From positions 1 through 23,848 of the forward strand of contig CAMIAK010000020.1 in assembly GCA_946222885.1 (NCBI GenBank): DNA of 23,848 bases. The letters are read 5' to 3'. The DNA is from an uncultured Nesterenkonia sp. GTDB taxonomy: Bacteria; Actinomycetota; Actinomycetes; Actinomycetales; Micrococcaceae. The position numbers and the translations under genes were made by a program. The notes beneath the pieces were generated by a model. It saw only the letters and a list, made by a program, of their open reading frames with translations. It made no database searches and was not told where the DNA came from. Numbering within the stretch: position 1 is the stretch's first letter; each line of letters opens with the position of its first letter. Positions 15,739 to 23,301 of the stretch are shown in pieces.

Positions 15739-17181
15739 ATGAGGCGCGACGAGGGACAGCACGGGGCAGATGAGGGAACGGACACGCTGATCGCGCCGAA
15801 GGAGGATGGGCCGCGCCGGCCCCTGGCCCGCACCTCGGCGCTGGGCGTGGCCGCCGTCGGGACGCTGCTGCTGAGCTCCTGCGTCGGCATCGAACAGGAC
15901 GGCGGGAGCACGGACGCCGGGGGCGAGGAGGATGAGGAGGTCACGCAGGAAGACCTCACCCTGGCAGAGCTCTGCGCCGAGGCCCCGGAGCTCGCCGCCG
16001 ACGACGACCGCACGGTCGAGGGCGGTGACGGCACCGAGGACGGTGACGAGATCCCGATGCCGTACCTGGACCAGCTCGCCGAGGACGAGGAGTACACCGA
16101 GCCTACGGAGGAGTCTCCCGCACAGAACGTTCCGGAGCCCCAGATCCCTGCGCACATCTGCGAGGAGGGCGAGGAGGGCGCCTCCGCCGCGCTGTCCTAC
16201 TGGCTCGAGGCCTACTGGTACGGCGACCTCACCGGGGATCCCACCCGGCTGCAGGAGGTGCAGTCCCCCGACTGCGCGAACTGCGAGGCCGCAGCCGAGG
16301 ACATCCTGGCGATGGACGAGGCCGGCGAGTGGCTGGTGGGCGAACCGATGACCGGCACCCTGGTCATGTGGGCGCCGGACGAGGACGCTGACGACGAAGA
16401 GGACGAGGACGACGACCTCGAGGCCTCGGCCGCAGAGGATGACGAGGACGCCGAGGGCACAGCCCCCGGGGACTCAGACGCTGAGGGCGGCGTCCGCACC
16501 GGCCTGGTCGAACTGGAGGCCCCCGCGTACTCCCTCTACGACGAGACCGGAGAGGTCGAGGAGCACGACGAGGCGGAGAGCTCCATCGGCGTCGAGCTGG
16601 CCTATGACGAAGAGGCCGGCCACTGGATGCTGATGGACGAGGACGACGCCACCCTCGGCGACTTCGGCGGCCCCATCCGCGACGTGGAGGAGCCTGAGCT
16701 GCCCGCCGAGGCGGAGGAGGACTCCGCCGAGGGCGCGCTGGCCACCCACGAGTACTGGATGGAGGCGTTCGACTACATCTGGGCCACCGGCGACGCCGGC
16801 CCCATCCAGGAGCTCGAGCACCCCGAGGGTGAGGACTGGAGCGCCTTCTACCAGGACTTCGTGGACCTCTACGACGACGGCGGCTGGGTCGAGTTCGACG
16901 GTCAGCTGGAGCTCGGCGATCCGGAGGTCTACTACGAGGACCTCTACGACTCTGAGCTCGACGAGGAGGCCGCCTTCGTCTATGGCCTGGTGACCGAGCC
17001 CGAGGCCACCGTCTATGATCCCGACGGCAGCGAGTCCCCCGTCAACAGCGTGGTGGACGAGCCGGTGGTCTACCTCTACCAGTACAACGAGGACGCCGGG
17101 CACTGGCAGCTCTACGACCTGGCCGTCGACACGCTCGACGACATCCAGGACGAGCTGGGCGAGCCGGACCTGACCGGCTGA
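15739..17181 (+). CDS. Highly acidic lipoprotein with two DUF6318-like halves
   Basis: A 480-residue secreted lipoprotein. After a polar N-terminus, a hydrophobic segment (about 34-47) ends in the lipobox LSSC with C48 as the lipidated cysteine. A linker rich in Asp, Glu and Thr follows. Two related domains then appear. The first (about 127-260) has AQNVPEPQIP, SYWLEAYWYGDLTGD, a CANC pair and GEWLVGEP. The second (about 330-480) has HEYWMEAFDYIWATGD, YQDFVDLYDDGGW and a terminal HWQLYDLAVD. Both resemble DUF6318. The middle contains a run of Glu and Asp. ATG 15739 was chosen for GGGAG 5 nt upstream. Function is unknown; surface exposure and extreme acidity suit a salt-adapted envelope. Confidence 0.82.
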   Translation: MRRDEGQHGADEGTDTLIAPKEDGPRRPLARTSALGVAAVGTLLLSSCVGIEQDGGSTDAGGEEDEEVTQEDLTLAELCAEAPELAADDDRTVEGGDGTEDGDEIPMPYLDQLAEDEEYTEPTEESPAQNVPEPQIPAHICEEGEEGASAALSYWLEAYWYGDLTGDPTRLQEVQSPDCANCEAAAEDILAMDEAGEWLVGEPMTGTLVMWAPDEDADDEEDEDDDLEASAAEDDEDAEGTAPGDSDAEGGVRTGLVELEAPAYSLYDETGEVEEHDEAESSIGVELAYDEEAGHWMLMDEDDATLGDFGGPIRDVEEPELPAEAEEDSAEGALATHEYWMEAFDYIWATGDAGPIQELEHPEGEDWSAFYQDFVDLYDDGGWVEFDGQLELGDPEVYYEDLYDSELDEEAAFVYGLVTEPEATVYDPDGSESPVNSVVDEPVVYLYQYNEDAGHWQLYDLAVDTLDDIQDELGEPDLTG

Positions 17182-17217
17182 GCCTGGGTGATCCGGGCAG
17201 ACAGGCCTGCCCTCCGG

Positions 17218-17276
17218 CGAGAGGCCGGCTTCGGCGGTGGTGCACCCCGTGCGCTATCATCGAAGCCGGCCTCTCG
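17218..17276 (+). terminator. Stem-loop after the lipoprotein gene, overlapping the tRNA promoter
   Basis: CGAGAGGCCGGCTTCG (17218-17233) and its exact complement (17261-17276) form a 16-bp stem with a 27-nt loop. It lies 37 nt after the lipoprotein stop. The loop contains TATCAT (17255-17260), a plausible -10 for the tRNA fragment at 17296. Confidence 0.6.
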
Positions 17277-17295
17277 GCCGTCCACACACAGATCA

Positions 17296-17337
17296 GGGCC
17301 TTTAGCTCAGAGGTAGAGCATCGGACTTTTAATCCGC
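17296..17337 (+). pseudogene. Truncated tRNA-Lys(UUU), 5' half only
   Basis: The sequence follows a tRNA through acceptor 5' strand GGGCCTT, T8-A9, D stem GCTC/GAGC with an AGAGGTA loop, and the anticodon arm TCGGA-CTTTTAA-TCCGC, with anticodon TTT at 17328-17330. The last stem pair (T27 with C43) is already mismatched. After that no variable loop, T arm (GGTTCGAATCC-like) or 3' acceptor strand (AAGGCCC) appears in the following 150 nt. The gene therefore breaks in or just after the anticodon stem. The upstream promoter-like TATCAT suggests it was once an active gene. Confidence 0.72.
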
Positions 17338-17494
17338 TTGCCAAGGTGATCGGCCAACCTCTCAGTGATCCGCTAGATCCCCGTCATATCAACGATGCCA
17401 GGCCCTCCGGCAGCTTTCTTAGTGAGTGCCCAATGGCCGTCTGGTGGCCATTGTGGTGGCCATTTTCTCGTGTGAGGCCATCAAAGCCACCGCA
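17338..17494. other. Gene-free stretch between tRNA fragment and bioD
   Basis: No convincing gene is visible. Base composition drops here relative to the left side. The stretch contains an 8-bp perfect hairpin (CAATGGCC at 17431-17438, GGCCATTG at 17446-17453) and a tandem pair TGGTGGCCATT (17442-17452 and 17454-17464). The hairpin may terminate the bio operon coming from the right. The repeats could be remnants of an attachment region. Confidence 0.4.
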
Positions 17495-18208
17495 TCAAGA
17501 CGGGCTTGGGGCGTACTTCCCTGTGTGGGGGATAGCAGGTACTTCATTCCCGCTGACGTGGGGCAGCTCCAAGGCACTCCTGATCCCATGCTGTAGCGCC
17601 AGGTCGTGTAAGAACCTTGCATTGGCCGCGTGTAGCTGCGGCTGGAGGTCTGGCTGAGGGTTGCTGATGATCAGCGCTTCGGGGGTTTGGTTTCTGCTGG
17701 CGAGGTGGTCCAGTGCCAGTTCAGTGTGGTTCTGTGTGCCCAGCCCGGAGTGTGTCACCAGAATCAGCATGGGCTTGATCCCGAAGGCATTGCCTCCGCG
17801 TTTAATGAGTTCCCAGAGCGTCAGTCCCTCTTCAGTTAATCGGACAGTCAGCCCGCCTGATCCTTCGGCGATGAGAACATCCGTGGAACGCGTGTAGCTG
17901 GCCCACCGCTCGATATGCTCCTCGGCAGTTTTCAAGGGCTCACCGGTCACAGTGGATGCGTCTCGGGGTGCCATAGTAGGCGCGAGGCGCTGGCCTTCAG
18001 AGGTGGAGAGCAAGGTCGGCGTGCCGAGGTGCCGATGCACTGTGTCGATGTCCGCTGGGTCGTGAGAGTCAGCTTCTACGCCAGTCTGGACCGGCTTGTC
18101 GATATGGACTCGATGTCCACTCTGTAGGTAATGCTGGGCCAGTGCCGTCGTGGCGACAGTCTTGCCGATCTCAGTATCTATGCCGAGGACGCCGATCAGC
18201 AGCTTCAT
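17495..18208 (-). CDS. bioD: Dethiobiotin synthetase BioD
   Basis: ATP-dependent dethiobiotin synthetase, which closes the ureido ring of 7,8-diaminopelargonate with CO2; the penultimate biotin step. The 237-residue protein has the P-loop GIDTEIGKT (K16), the substrate lysine K38 in DKPVQTG, the RLAPTMAPRDA segment and the EGSGGL loop (115-120). Length is normal. Its ATG overlaps the stop of bioF::P450 as ATGA, making it the last gene of the tightly coupled operon. Codons use more A/T at third positions than genes left of 17,200. The C-terminus ends SGNEVPAIPHTGKYAPSPS. Assignment is firm. Confidence 0.93.
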   Translation of the reverse strand: MKLLIGVLGIDTEIGKTVATTALAQHYLQSGHRVHIDKPVQTGVEADSHDPADIDTVHRHLGTPTLLSTSEGQRLAPTMAPRDASTVTGEPLKTAEEHIERWASYTRSTDVLIAEGSGGLTVRLTEEGLTLWELIKRGGNAFGIKPMLILVTHSGLGTQNHTELALDHLASRNQTPEALIISNPQPDLQPQLHAANARFLHDLALQHGIRSALELPHVSGNEVPAIPHTGKYAPSPS

Positions 18209-20559
18209 ATCTGGTGTCTTTCTCTCGAGTCAGTGCAGTCGTCTCCGGAAGTGACGAGCACCTGTTCCGGCGCCTGGAAGGACAGCAGTGAGGTCCAAAC
18301 TGGCTCAGCTCCGGTGAGGCATGAGTGTGGCATGGCCTGTGCTGCCGTATGTACTGCAACGGTGGCTTCTTCTTCGGCCAATCCAGCGCCTAGGCAACGG
18401 TGCACGCCGTAGCCGAAGGCCAGGGACGGGTCAGAGTGATGCATGCCGCTCAGCTGCAACAACACGTCATCGCCGGCCGCGACTTCAATATCGCCTGCAG
18501 CTGAGGGCAGTACCGTCGAATATTCTGCCTTGCGTCGCCAGGTCGGGACTGAAGATTGGTGAGCCAGAGACTTCTGCACCACGGAACGACTAGCAGCTTC
18601 GCCAGTGTCGGTGTTGCCGCAGGACTCCAGTAGGCCTGGATCTCCAAAGAGCCGGTAGAGGGCTGTGCTGATCAGCATGCTGGTGGTCTCCTGACCGGCG
18701 ATGGTGAGGAAATAGCCGAAGGAGATGATCTTCGCTTCGGTGATGCCGTGGGTCTTAAGAGCCCCGAAGAGCGTCTCAGGATCGTCAGTTTCACGAACCT
18801 GTTCCCGAAGCCAGTGATGGAATTCGACGGCCGACTCAGCCAGACGTCGCTGACGCTGCGCGTCCGGCCAGCCCCAGAATAGTTCCAGGGAGTCCTGGCT
18901 CCATCGCTTCAGCTGATTAAACTCAGGTAGAGGCAGGCCCGTCAGCTCAGCCATAATCAGCGGCGGGAGTTTCCCCGCCAAGGAATCAGCCAGATCCACA
19001 CTGCCGTGATCAGCATCCTGGGCGCACTGCTCGGCGAGGTCGGCAGCGACCTCTTGCATGCGGGGTTTGATCTGCTTGACTCTGCCCGGCGAGAAGAAGG
19101 GCGCGACCAGTTTGCGCACCTCACGGTGCCGCGGACCATCTGCAGAGGCGAGCACGGCCGGCAGTTGTAAGCCTTCACGGGCCAGGTATCGTCGGACTTG
19201 CCCGGTCAGCGGTTGAACTGCCGTCAGCGCGTTGGAGGCGGAGAACCGTGGGGGGTCGCCCAGCACAGCTCGAATCGTCTCTGGATCCTGGAGAAGCACC
19301 TGGTCCGGCTTCTTCTCCGCTGGTCGGGCGTCGTCCTCTGCAAAGGGACATGCCGACGGTGCACCCCATGCCTTGGCCGCCACAGCAGCCACCTGGCCCA
19401 GCACCCGGGTCAGTTGTTGTGGGGGAAGATAAGACTTCAGCGTGATCCGCAGCCTGGAGACGCCGTCAGGGACACTGGGCGGGCGGAAGCAGCCCACCAG
19501 GATGCCGAGGTCTCGTAGCTGTGATGCCGCGGCGGCAGCACTGGCGGCGTCGGGCATTCGCACGGAAACGATGGGAGAGGCTATCGGCTCAACATGCTGG
19601 GCCAGAATCGGGTTCCGAGTCAGCACTCGATCTGCGGTGCCCATAGCTGCTTCCAGTCCGCGATGAGGCTTCTCGGTGCGGATCAGGCGAGCGGCTTCAG
19701 CGGCAGCTGCGGCCACAATCGGTGAAAGGCCGGTGTCAAAGATGAAGCTACGTGCAGTGTTGATCACGTGTGCTCGCCATGACGGTGCGTCTGCGCCGGC
19801 AATGAGCACCACCCCGCCCTGGCCGCCAAGACTCTTCGACAGGCTGGCCGTCATCAGTATGGGCGGGCTCTCGGAGGAGACGATGTCGAGCAGTTGAGCC
19901 TGCCCCAGTGCACTGCCGGCACCCAGTGTGCCGAGACTGTGTGCTTCATCGACCACCAACAGGGCCTCGTACCTCCGGCACAGTTCTGCGGCAGCTGCAA
20001 GGTCGGTGCTGTCGCCCAGCACTGAGTACACGGATTCGACGACGACGGCAGCCCGCAGCTGCCTCTGCCAGGCAGCCTGCAGCAATCCCTCCAAACAGTC
20101 GAGGTCCTGATGAGCGAACGTGGATACCTGAGCAGAAGAGGCGATCTTCGCGGCGTCGTGGAGACTGGCGTGAACGTGATCATCCAGGAAGAAGGCAGTG
20201 CGTGGCCCACCGACTGCGCTGAGCGCACCGAGGTTTGCCAGGTAGCCGGAGGAGAAGGTCACAGCAGCTTGGGCTCCGGTCAGGGCGCACAGCTGCTGCT
20301 CAGCGTGGTGGTGCGCCTCTGAGGTGCCGGTGACGACTCGTGAGGCGCCTGCACCCACCGGACCCTTCTCCGCCCAGGACCGCACGGCCTCTCGTAGTCG
20401 CGGGTGATTGCTGAGCCCGAGGTAATCATTGGAGGCCAGATCCACCAGAGAAGGGTCAACAATGGCATCAGTTCGGTGAACCTGGCGGCGTTGCCGGACC
20501 CGGTTGCGCTCAGCGACCCACCTCTGCCAGGTTCCTGCCCTCTGCTCGGTCTTGCTCAC
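18205..20559 (-). CDS. bioF: Fusion of 8-amino-7-oxononanoate synthase (BioF) and cytochrome P450
   Basis: A single 784-residue open frame. Residues 1-395 are BioF, a PLP enzyme joining pimeloyl thioester and L-alanine: SNDYLGL (43-49), GAGASRVVTGT (70-80), DEAHSLG (204-210) and the PLP lysine K242 in SLSKSLGG. A linker near 396-418 leads to a P450. That part has the C-helix-like GPRHREVRKLVAPFF (475-489), the I-helix AGQETTS (621-627) and the heme loop FGYGVHRCLG with C722. It lacks the usual P450 N-terminal helix, the ExxR glutamate and arginine (KSLA at 663-666), and the roughly 18-residue meander before FGYG. GTG 20559 overlaps the bioA stop as GTGA. By analogy with BioI, the P450 half could form pimeloyl-ACP by acyl-chain cleavage; this is inference. 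Confidence 0.92.
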   Translation of the reverse strand: MSKTEQRAGTWQRWVAERNRVRQRRQVHRTDAIVDPSLVDLASNDYLGLSNHPRLREAVRSWAEKGPVGAGASRVVTGTSEAHHHAEQQLCALTGAQAAVTFSSGYLANLGALSAVGGPRTAFFLDDHVHASLHDAAKIASSAQVSTFAHQDLDCLEGLLQAAWQRQLRAAVVVESVYSVLGDSTDLAAAAELCRRYEALLVVDEAHSLGTLGAGSALGQAQLLDIVSSESPPILMTASLSKSLGGQGGVVLIAGADAPSWRAHVINTARSFIFDTGLSPIVAAAAAEAARLIRTEKPHRGLEAAMGTADRVLTRNPILAQHVEPIASPIVSVRMPDAASAAAAASQLRDLGILVGCFRPPSVPDGVSRLRITLKSYLPPQQLTRVLGQVAAVAAKAWGAPSACPFAEDDARPAEKKPDQVLLQDPETIRAVLGDPPRFSASNALTAVQPLTGQVRRYLAREGLQLPAVLASADGPRHREVRKLVAPFFSPGRVKQIKPRMQEVAADLAEQCAQDADHGSVDLADSLAGKLPPLIMAELTGLPLPEFNQLKRWSQDSLELFWGWPDAQRQRRLAESAVEFHHWLREQVRETDDPETLFGALKTHGITEAKIISFGYFLTIAGQETTSMLISTALYRLFGDPGLLESCGNTDTGEAASRSVVQKSLAHQSSVPTWRRKAEYSTVLPSAAGDIEVAAGDDVLLQLSGMHHSDPSLAFGYGVHRCLGAGLAEEEATVAVHTAAQAMPHSCLTGAEPVWTSLLSFQAPEQVLVTSGDDCTDSRERHQI

Positions 20560-21908
20560 CCGTGCACCTCCTCGACAGCACCGCAGATGGCCGCGGTGAT
20601 CGTGGCGACTTCTGCCTCATCACAGATATAAGGCGGCATGGTGTAGACCGCTCGGCGGAACGGGCGCACCCAGGCGCCTCTGTCCACCGCGGCGCGAGTC
20701 ACCGCAGGAATATTCACAGGCTCGTGAAGTTCGACCACCCCGACTCCGCCGAGAACTCTGACATCGGCAACACTGTGAAGCCGCCTCGCTGGGGAAAGCC
20801 CGTGGTGAAGGGAACGTTCAAGAGTGGAGACGGACTGGGGCCAGGGGTGCTGCGGGTTGTGCAGCAGCTTCAAAGAGGCCAGAGAGACCGCGCAGGCCAG
20901 AGGGTTGGCCATGAAGGTCGGACCATGCAGCAAGGCCCCCGGCATGCCGGCCCCGGGCGTACTCACGGTAGAAGCGACGTCGTCTGTGACCAGAACAGCA
21001 GCCGCTGTCATAGTCCCTCCCGTGAGAGCCTTGCCGATGCACATCACATCAGGGGAGACACCTGCCCATTCTGCGGCGAAGAAAGTCCCAGTGCGGCCGA
21101 ACCCGGTGGCAATCTCGTCGAAGATAAGCAGCAGTCCATACTCGTTGCACACCTGGCGCATCACTTGTAGCGCCTCTGGGTGGTAGATATGCATCCCGCC
21201 GGCGCCTTGAAGCACCGGCTCGGCAATCAACGCGGTGAGTTCGTCCCGGTGGTCAGAGGCCAGTCGCCGCACCTCTGCAGCCCAGACTGCGAATTGGTCC
21301 GTGTCGGTCTGCCACTCACCGGTCTCTGGGCATCGCCGGGCTGCAGGTGGCCGGGGTGCGAAGACATGCTTAGGAACCAGGGCGTCGAAAGCGGCGTGCA
21401 TCCCGTCCACCGGATCGCAGGTGGCCATGGCACCGATGGTGTCGCCATGGTAGCCCCCGCGCAGTGCTATCACCCGGTTGCGCTGGGTCCGGCCGGCAGC
21501 TGCCTGGTACTGGTATGCGATCTTCAGTGCGACTTCAACAGAGACCGAACCGGAATCGGCGAGGAAGACTCGGGAGAGCCCTTCTGGGGCCACTGCTGTC
21601 AACTGTTCTGCCAGCTCCACAGCAGGCGAGTGGGTCAATCCACCGAACATGACGTGTGCGAACTTCTCCGCCTGGCGATTCAGCGCCGAGTTGAGCTCAG
21701 GGTGGGCATACCCGTGAACAGCAGCCCACCAGGACGACATCGCGTCCACCACACGGCGCGGGGCGGCTCCTCGGCCGTGTTGGTCACGGTCTGCCACGAG
21801 GTGCAGGTGGGCTCCCTCGGCTCCGATCACGGAGAAGAACTGTTCAGCGCCTGCCGGAGAATACGGGTGCCAGAGAAGGCGTTGGTCCTCGGAGAGCAGA
21901 TCAGGCAT
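20556..21908 (-). CDS. bioA: Adenosylmethionine-8-amino-7-oxononanoate aminotransferase BioA
   Basis: A PLP-dependent aminotransferase that converts KAPA to 7,8-diaminopelargonate using SAM as amino donor. The 450-residue protein shows LLWHPYSP (11-18), MSSWWAAVHGYAHPELN (57-73), the PLP aspartate in LIFDEIATGFGRTG (D264), the PLP lysine K293 in CIGKALTGG and HGPTFMANPLACA (328-340), which marks BioA within class III aminotransferases. ATG 21908 was chosen: family similarity begins there, and the longer open frame lies inside bioB. It overlaps the end of bioB by 8 nt, and its stop overlaps the bioF start. Length is normal. Assignment is firm. Confidence 0.95.
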   Translation of the reverse strand: MPDLLSEDQRLLWHPYSPAGAEQFFSVIGAEGAHLHLVADRDQHGRGAAPRRVVDAMSSWWAAVHGYAHPELNSALNRQAEKFAHVMFGGLTHSPAVELAEQLTAVAPEGLSRVFLADSGSVSVEVALKIAYQYQAAAGRTQRNRVIALRGGYHGDTIGAMATCDPVDGMHAAFDALVPKHVFAPRPPAARRCPETGEWQTDTDQFAVWAAEVRRLASDHRDELTALIAEPVLQGAGGMHIYHPEALQVMRQVCNEYGLLLIFDEIATGFGRTGTFFAAEWAGVSPDVMCIGKALTGGTMTAAAVLVTDDVASTVSTPGAGMPGALLHGPTFMANPLACAVSLASLKLLHNPQHPWPQSVSTLERSLHHGLSPARRLHSVADVRVLGGVGVVELHEPVNIPAVTRAAVDRGAWVRPFRRAVYTMPPYICDEAEVATITAAICGAVEEVHG

Positions 21909-23127
21909 TGGGGGCCAGCTCCGTGCCGGCACCACGCCGGCGGATCTCCAACGGCGGCACTGCGTGGCGCTCCTCCGTCGTCGCTGTTGAGCATCCGTTG
22001 CAGCCCGCGCCACCTGCTGCGCCAGCGATGGGACATGTGCCGCACGAGGAGGTGTGCTGCAGACTCGGAGGTGGGGTGGCCGCCTCGATCTCCTCCAACA
22101 GGTGAGCCGGGTCCTGTGTGGATCCGTCCGGTTTCATGATGACGAAACCGTGATCAGCAAGCATGCGAAGGTCCTCCGCGGCGGCCTGTCCATTGCTGGT
22201 CAGATAGTCGCCCAAGAACAGAGAGTTGGCGGCCTCCAGGGCCATCGGCTGCAGAGACCGCAGATGCAGCTCGCGTCCGCCTGCGATGCGGACTTCCTTG
22301 TCCGGGCACACCAGCCGGGCCAGACAGACGATCGTCAGCGCCCGGTGAGGAGTGAGATCCCATGTGCCGGCCAAGGGGGTGCCCTCGAACGGCATCAGGA
22401 AGTTGATCGGGATGGAGTCTGCCTCCATCTCCCGCAGCGCGAACAGCGCCTCGACGATCTGCTCGTCGGTCTCTTTCATTCCCACGATGAGTCCAGAACA
22501 GGGAGACAGGCCAGCTGACTTGGCTTTGTCCACGGTGGAGACCCGGTCCGCGTAAGAATGCGTGGAGACGATGTTCTCATGGTGGGACTCTGCAGTATTG
22601 ATGTTGTGGTTATAGGCGTCCACACCGGCTTCTGCCAGACGCTCAGCCTGCCTATCCTTCAATATCCCCAGACAGGCACAGACCTCTGCACCGGGAGCGG
22701 TCTCATGGACAGCCCCGACCATGTCGATGACCCGGGCGATGTCCCGGTTCGAAGGCCCTCGCCCGGAGGCGACCAGGCACACCCGCGAAGCACCTGCGGC
22801 CAGCCCTGCCCGAGCCTGACTGGCCGCCTCCTCGGTCGACAGCCACGAGTACTTAAGGATCTCAGCCTGGGATCCCAGCCGCTGAGAGCAGTAGCTGCAG
22901 TCCTCAGGACACAACCCTGATTTCAGGTTGACCAAGTAATTGACCTTTACCGTGTTGGCGAAGTGGTGGCGACGGACCTCAGAGGCCGCGGCCACCAGCT
23001 CCATCCGCCTGGTCTCCGGAGCTTGCAGAACCTGCAGGGCTTCCTCGACCGAGAGTCCTCCCCCTACAAGGGACTGCTGCGCCAGCTGTGAGAAGGGGAC
23101 GCTTCTTGAACGGCGTTCAATAGTCAT
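21901..23127 (-). CDS. bioB: Biotin synthase BioB with Cys-rich C-terminal extension
   Basis: A radical-SAM enzyme that inserts sulfur into dethiobiotin. Residues C73, C77 and C80 in GLCPEDCSYC bind the SAM cluster. C117, C150, C210 and the arginine in EVRIAGGRE are the expected [2Fe-2S] ligands. YNHNINTAE is the family motif. After about residue 350 an extension carries C362-x2-C365-x10-C376-x2-C379 and ends RRRGAGTELAPNA, an ending seen in actinobacterial BioB. ATG 23127 was chosen because TATGGT lies 6 nt upstream, giving a leaderless mRNA, and the extended upstream frame crosses operators. It heads the operon bioB-bioA-bioF::P450-bioD. A TGAAC-N3-GTTCA operator lies inside its first codons and another over the -35. 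Confidence 0.95.
   Translation of the reverse strand: MTIERRSRSVPFSQLAQQSLVGGGLSVEEALQVLQAPETRRMELVAAASEVRRHHFANTVKVNYLVNLKSGLCPEDCSYCSQRLGSQAEILKYSWLSTEEAASQARAGLAAGASRVCLVASGRGPSNRDIARVIDMVGAVHETAPGAEVCACLGILKDRQAERLAEAGVDAYNHNINTAESHHENIVSTHSYADRVSTVDKAKSAGLSPCSGLIVGMKETDEQIVEALFALREMEADSIPINFLMPFEGTPLAGTWDLTPHRALTIVCLARLVCPDKEVRIAGGRELHLRSLQPMALEAANSLFLGDYLTSNGQAAAEDLRMLADHGFVIMKPDGSTQDPAHLLEEIEAATPPPSLQHTSSCGTCPIAGAAGGAGCNGCSTATTEERHAVPPLEIRRRGAGTELAPNA
23106..23120. promoter_or_regulatory. BioQ-type operator 1, inside the bioB start
   Basis: TTGAAC-GGC-GTTCAA is a perfect 15-bp palindrome covering about +8 to +22 of the bioB transcript, within codons 3-8. It matches the TGAAC-N3-GTTCA pattern of BioQ, the TetR-type biotin repressor of actinobacteria. 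Confidence 0.75.
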
Positions 23128-23163
23128 AAGGTAACCATAATCACCCAGTTGAACGCTGTTCAA
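23128..23163 (-). promoter_or_regulatory. Leaderless promoter of the bio operon
   Basis: On the minus strand, TTGAAC (23158-23163) as -35, an 18-nt spacer and TATGGT (23134-23139) as -10 lie 6 nt before the bioB ATG. The -35 is one half of operator 2, so repressor binding would block polymerase. Confidence 0.55.
23149..23163. promoter_or_regulatory. BioQ-type operator 2, over the bioB -35
   Basis: TTGAAC-GCT-GTTCAA has the same perfect six-base half-sites as operator 1, 43 bp apart start to start. It spans about -36 to -22 of the predicted transcript. Confidence 0.78.
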
Positions 23164-23301
23164 ATCGGCCTGCTGGCGCTCTTTCGCGACAGAGAGGCGA
23201 CGCATTAGCCCCGCAGTTCCGCCTGCATCCCGCTTGGCACCTCATCACTCCGTCCGGGGTCAGCAGTACGCTATCCATTGATGACCTGCGGGGACTGCTG
23301 A
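23164..23301. other. Gene-free divergent region between bioB and the TetR remnant
   Basis: About 140 bp with no convincing gene. It separates the bioB promoter from the TetR promoter. Apart from flanking operators I see no clear structure. Confidence 0.4.

Noticed and set aside
17296..17500. A tRNA-Lys interrupted by an intron
   Set aside because: No T-arm or complementary acceptor strand was found downstream in the gene-free stretch. The GGTTCGAAGGCCC-like string near 22745 is bioB coding sequence and 5 kb away.
21909..22013. A longer bioA starting at 22013
   Set aside because: The added Arg-rich residues are a shadow of the bioB end; BioA similarity starts at the ATG 21908.
23128..23205. 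A longer bioB starting at 23205
   Set aside because: The extra 26 residues lack family similarity and would run through the promoter and operator 2.
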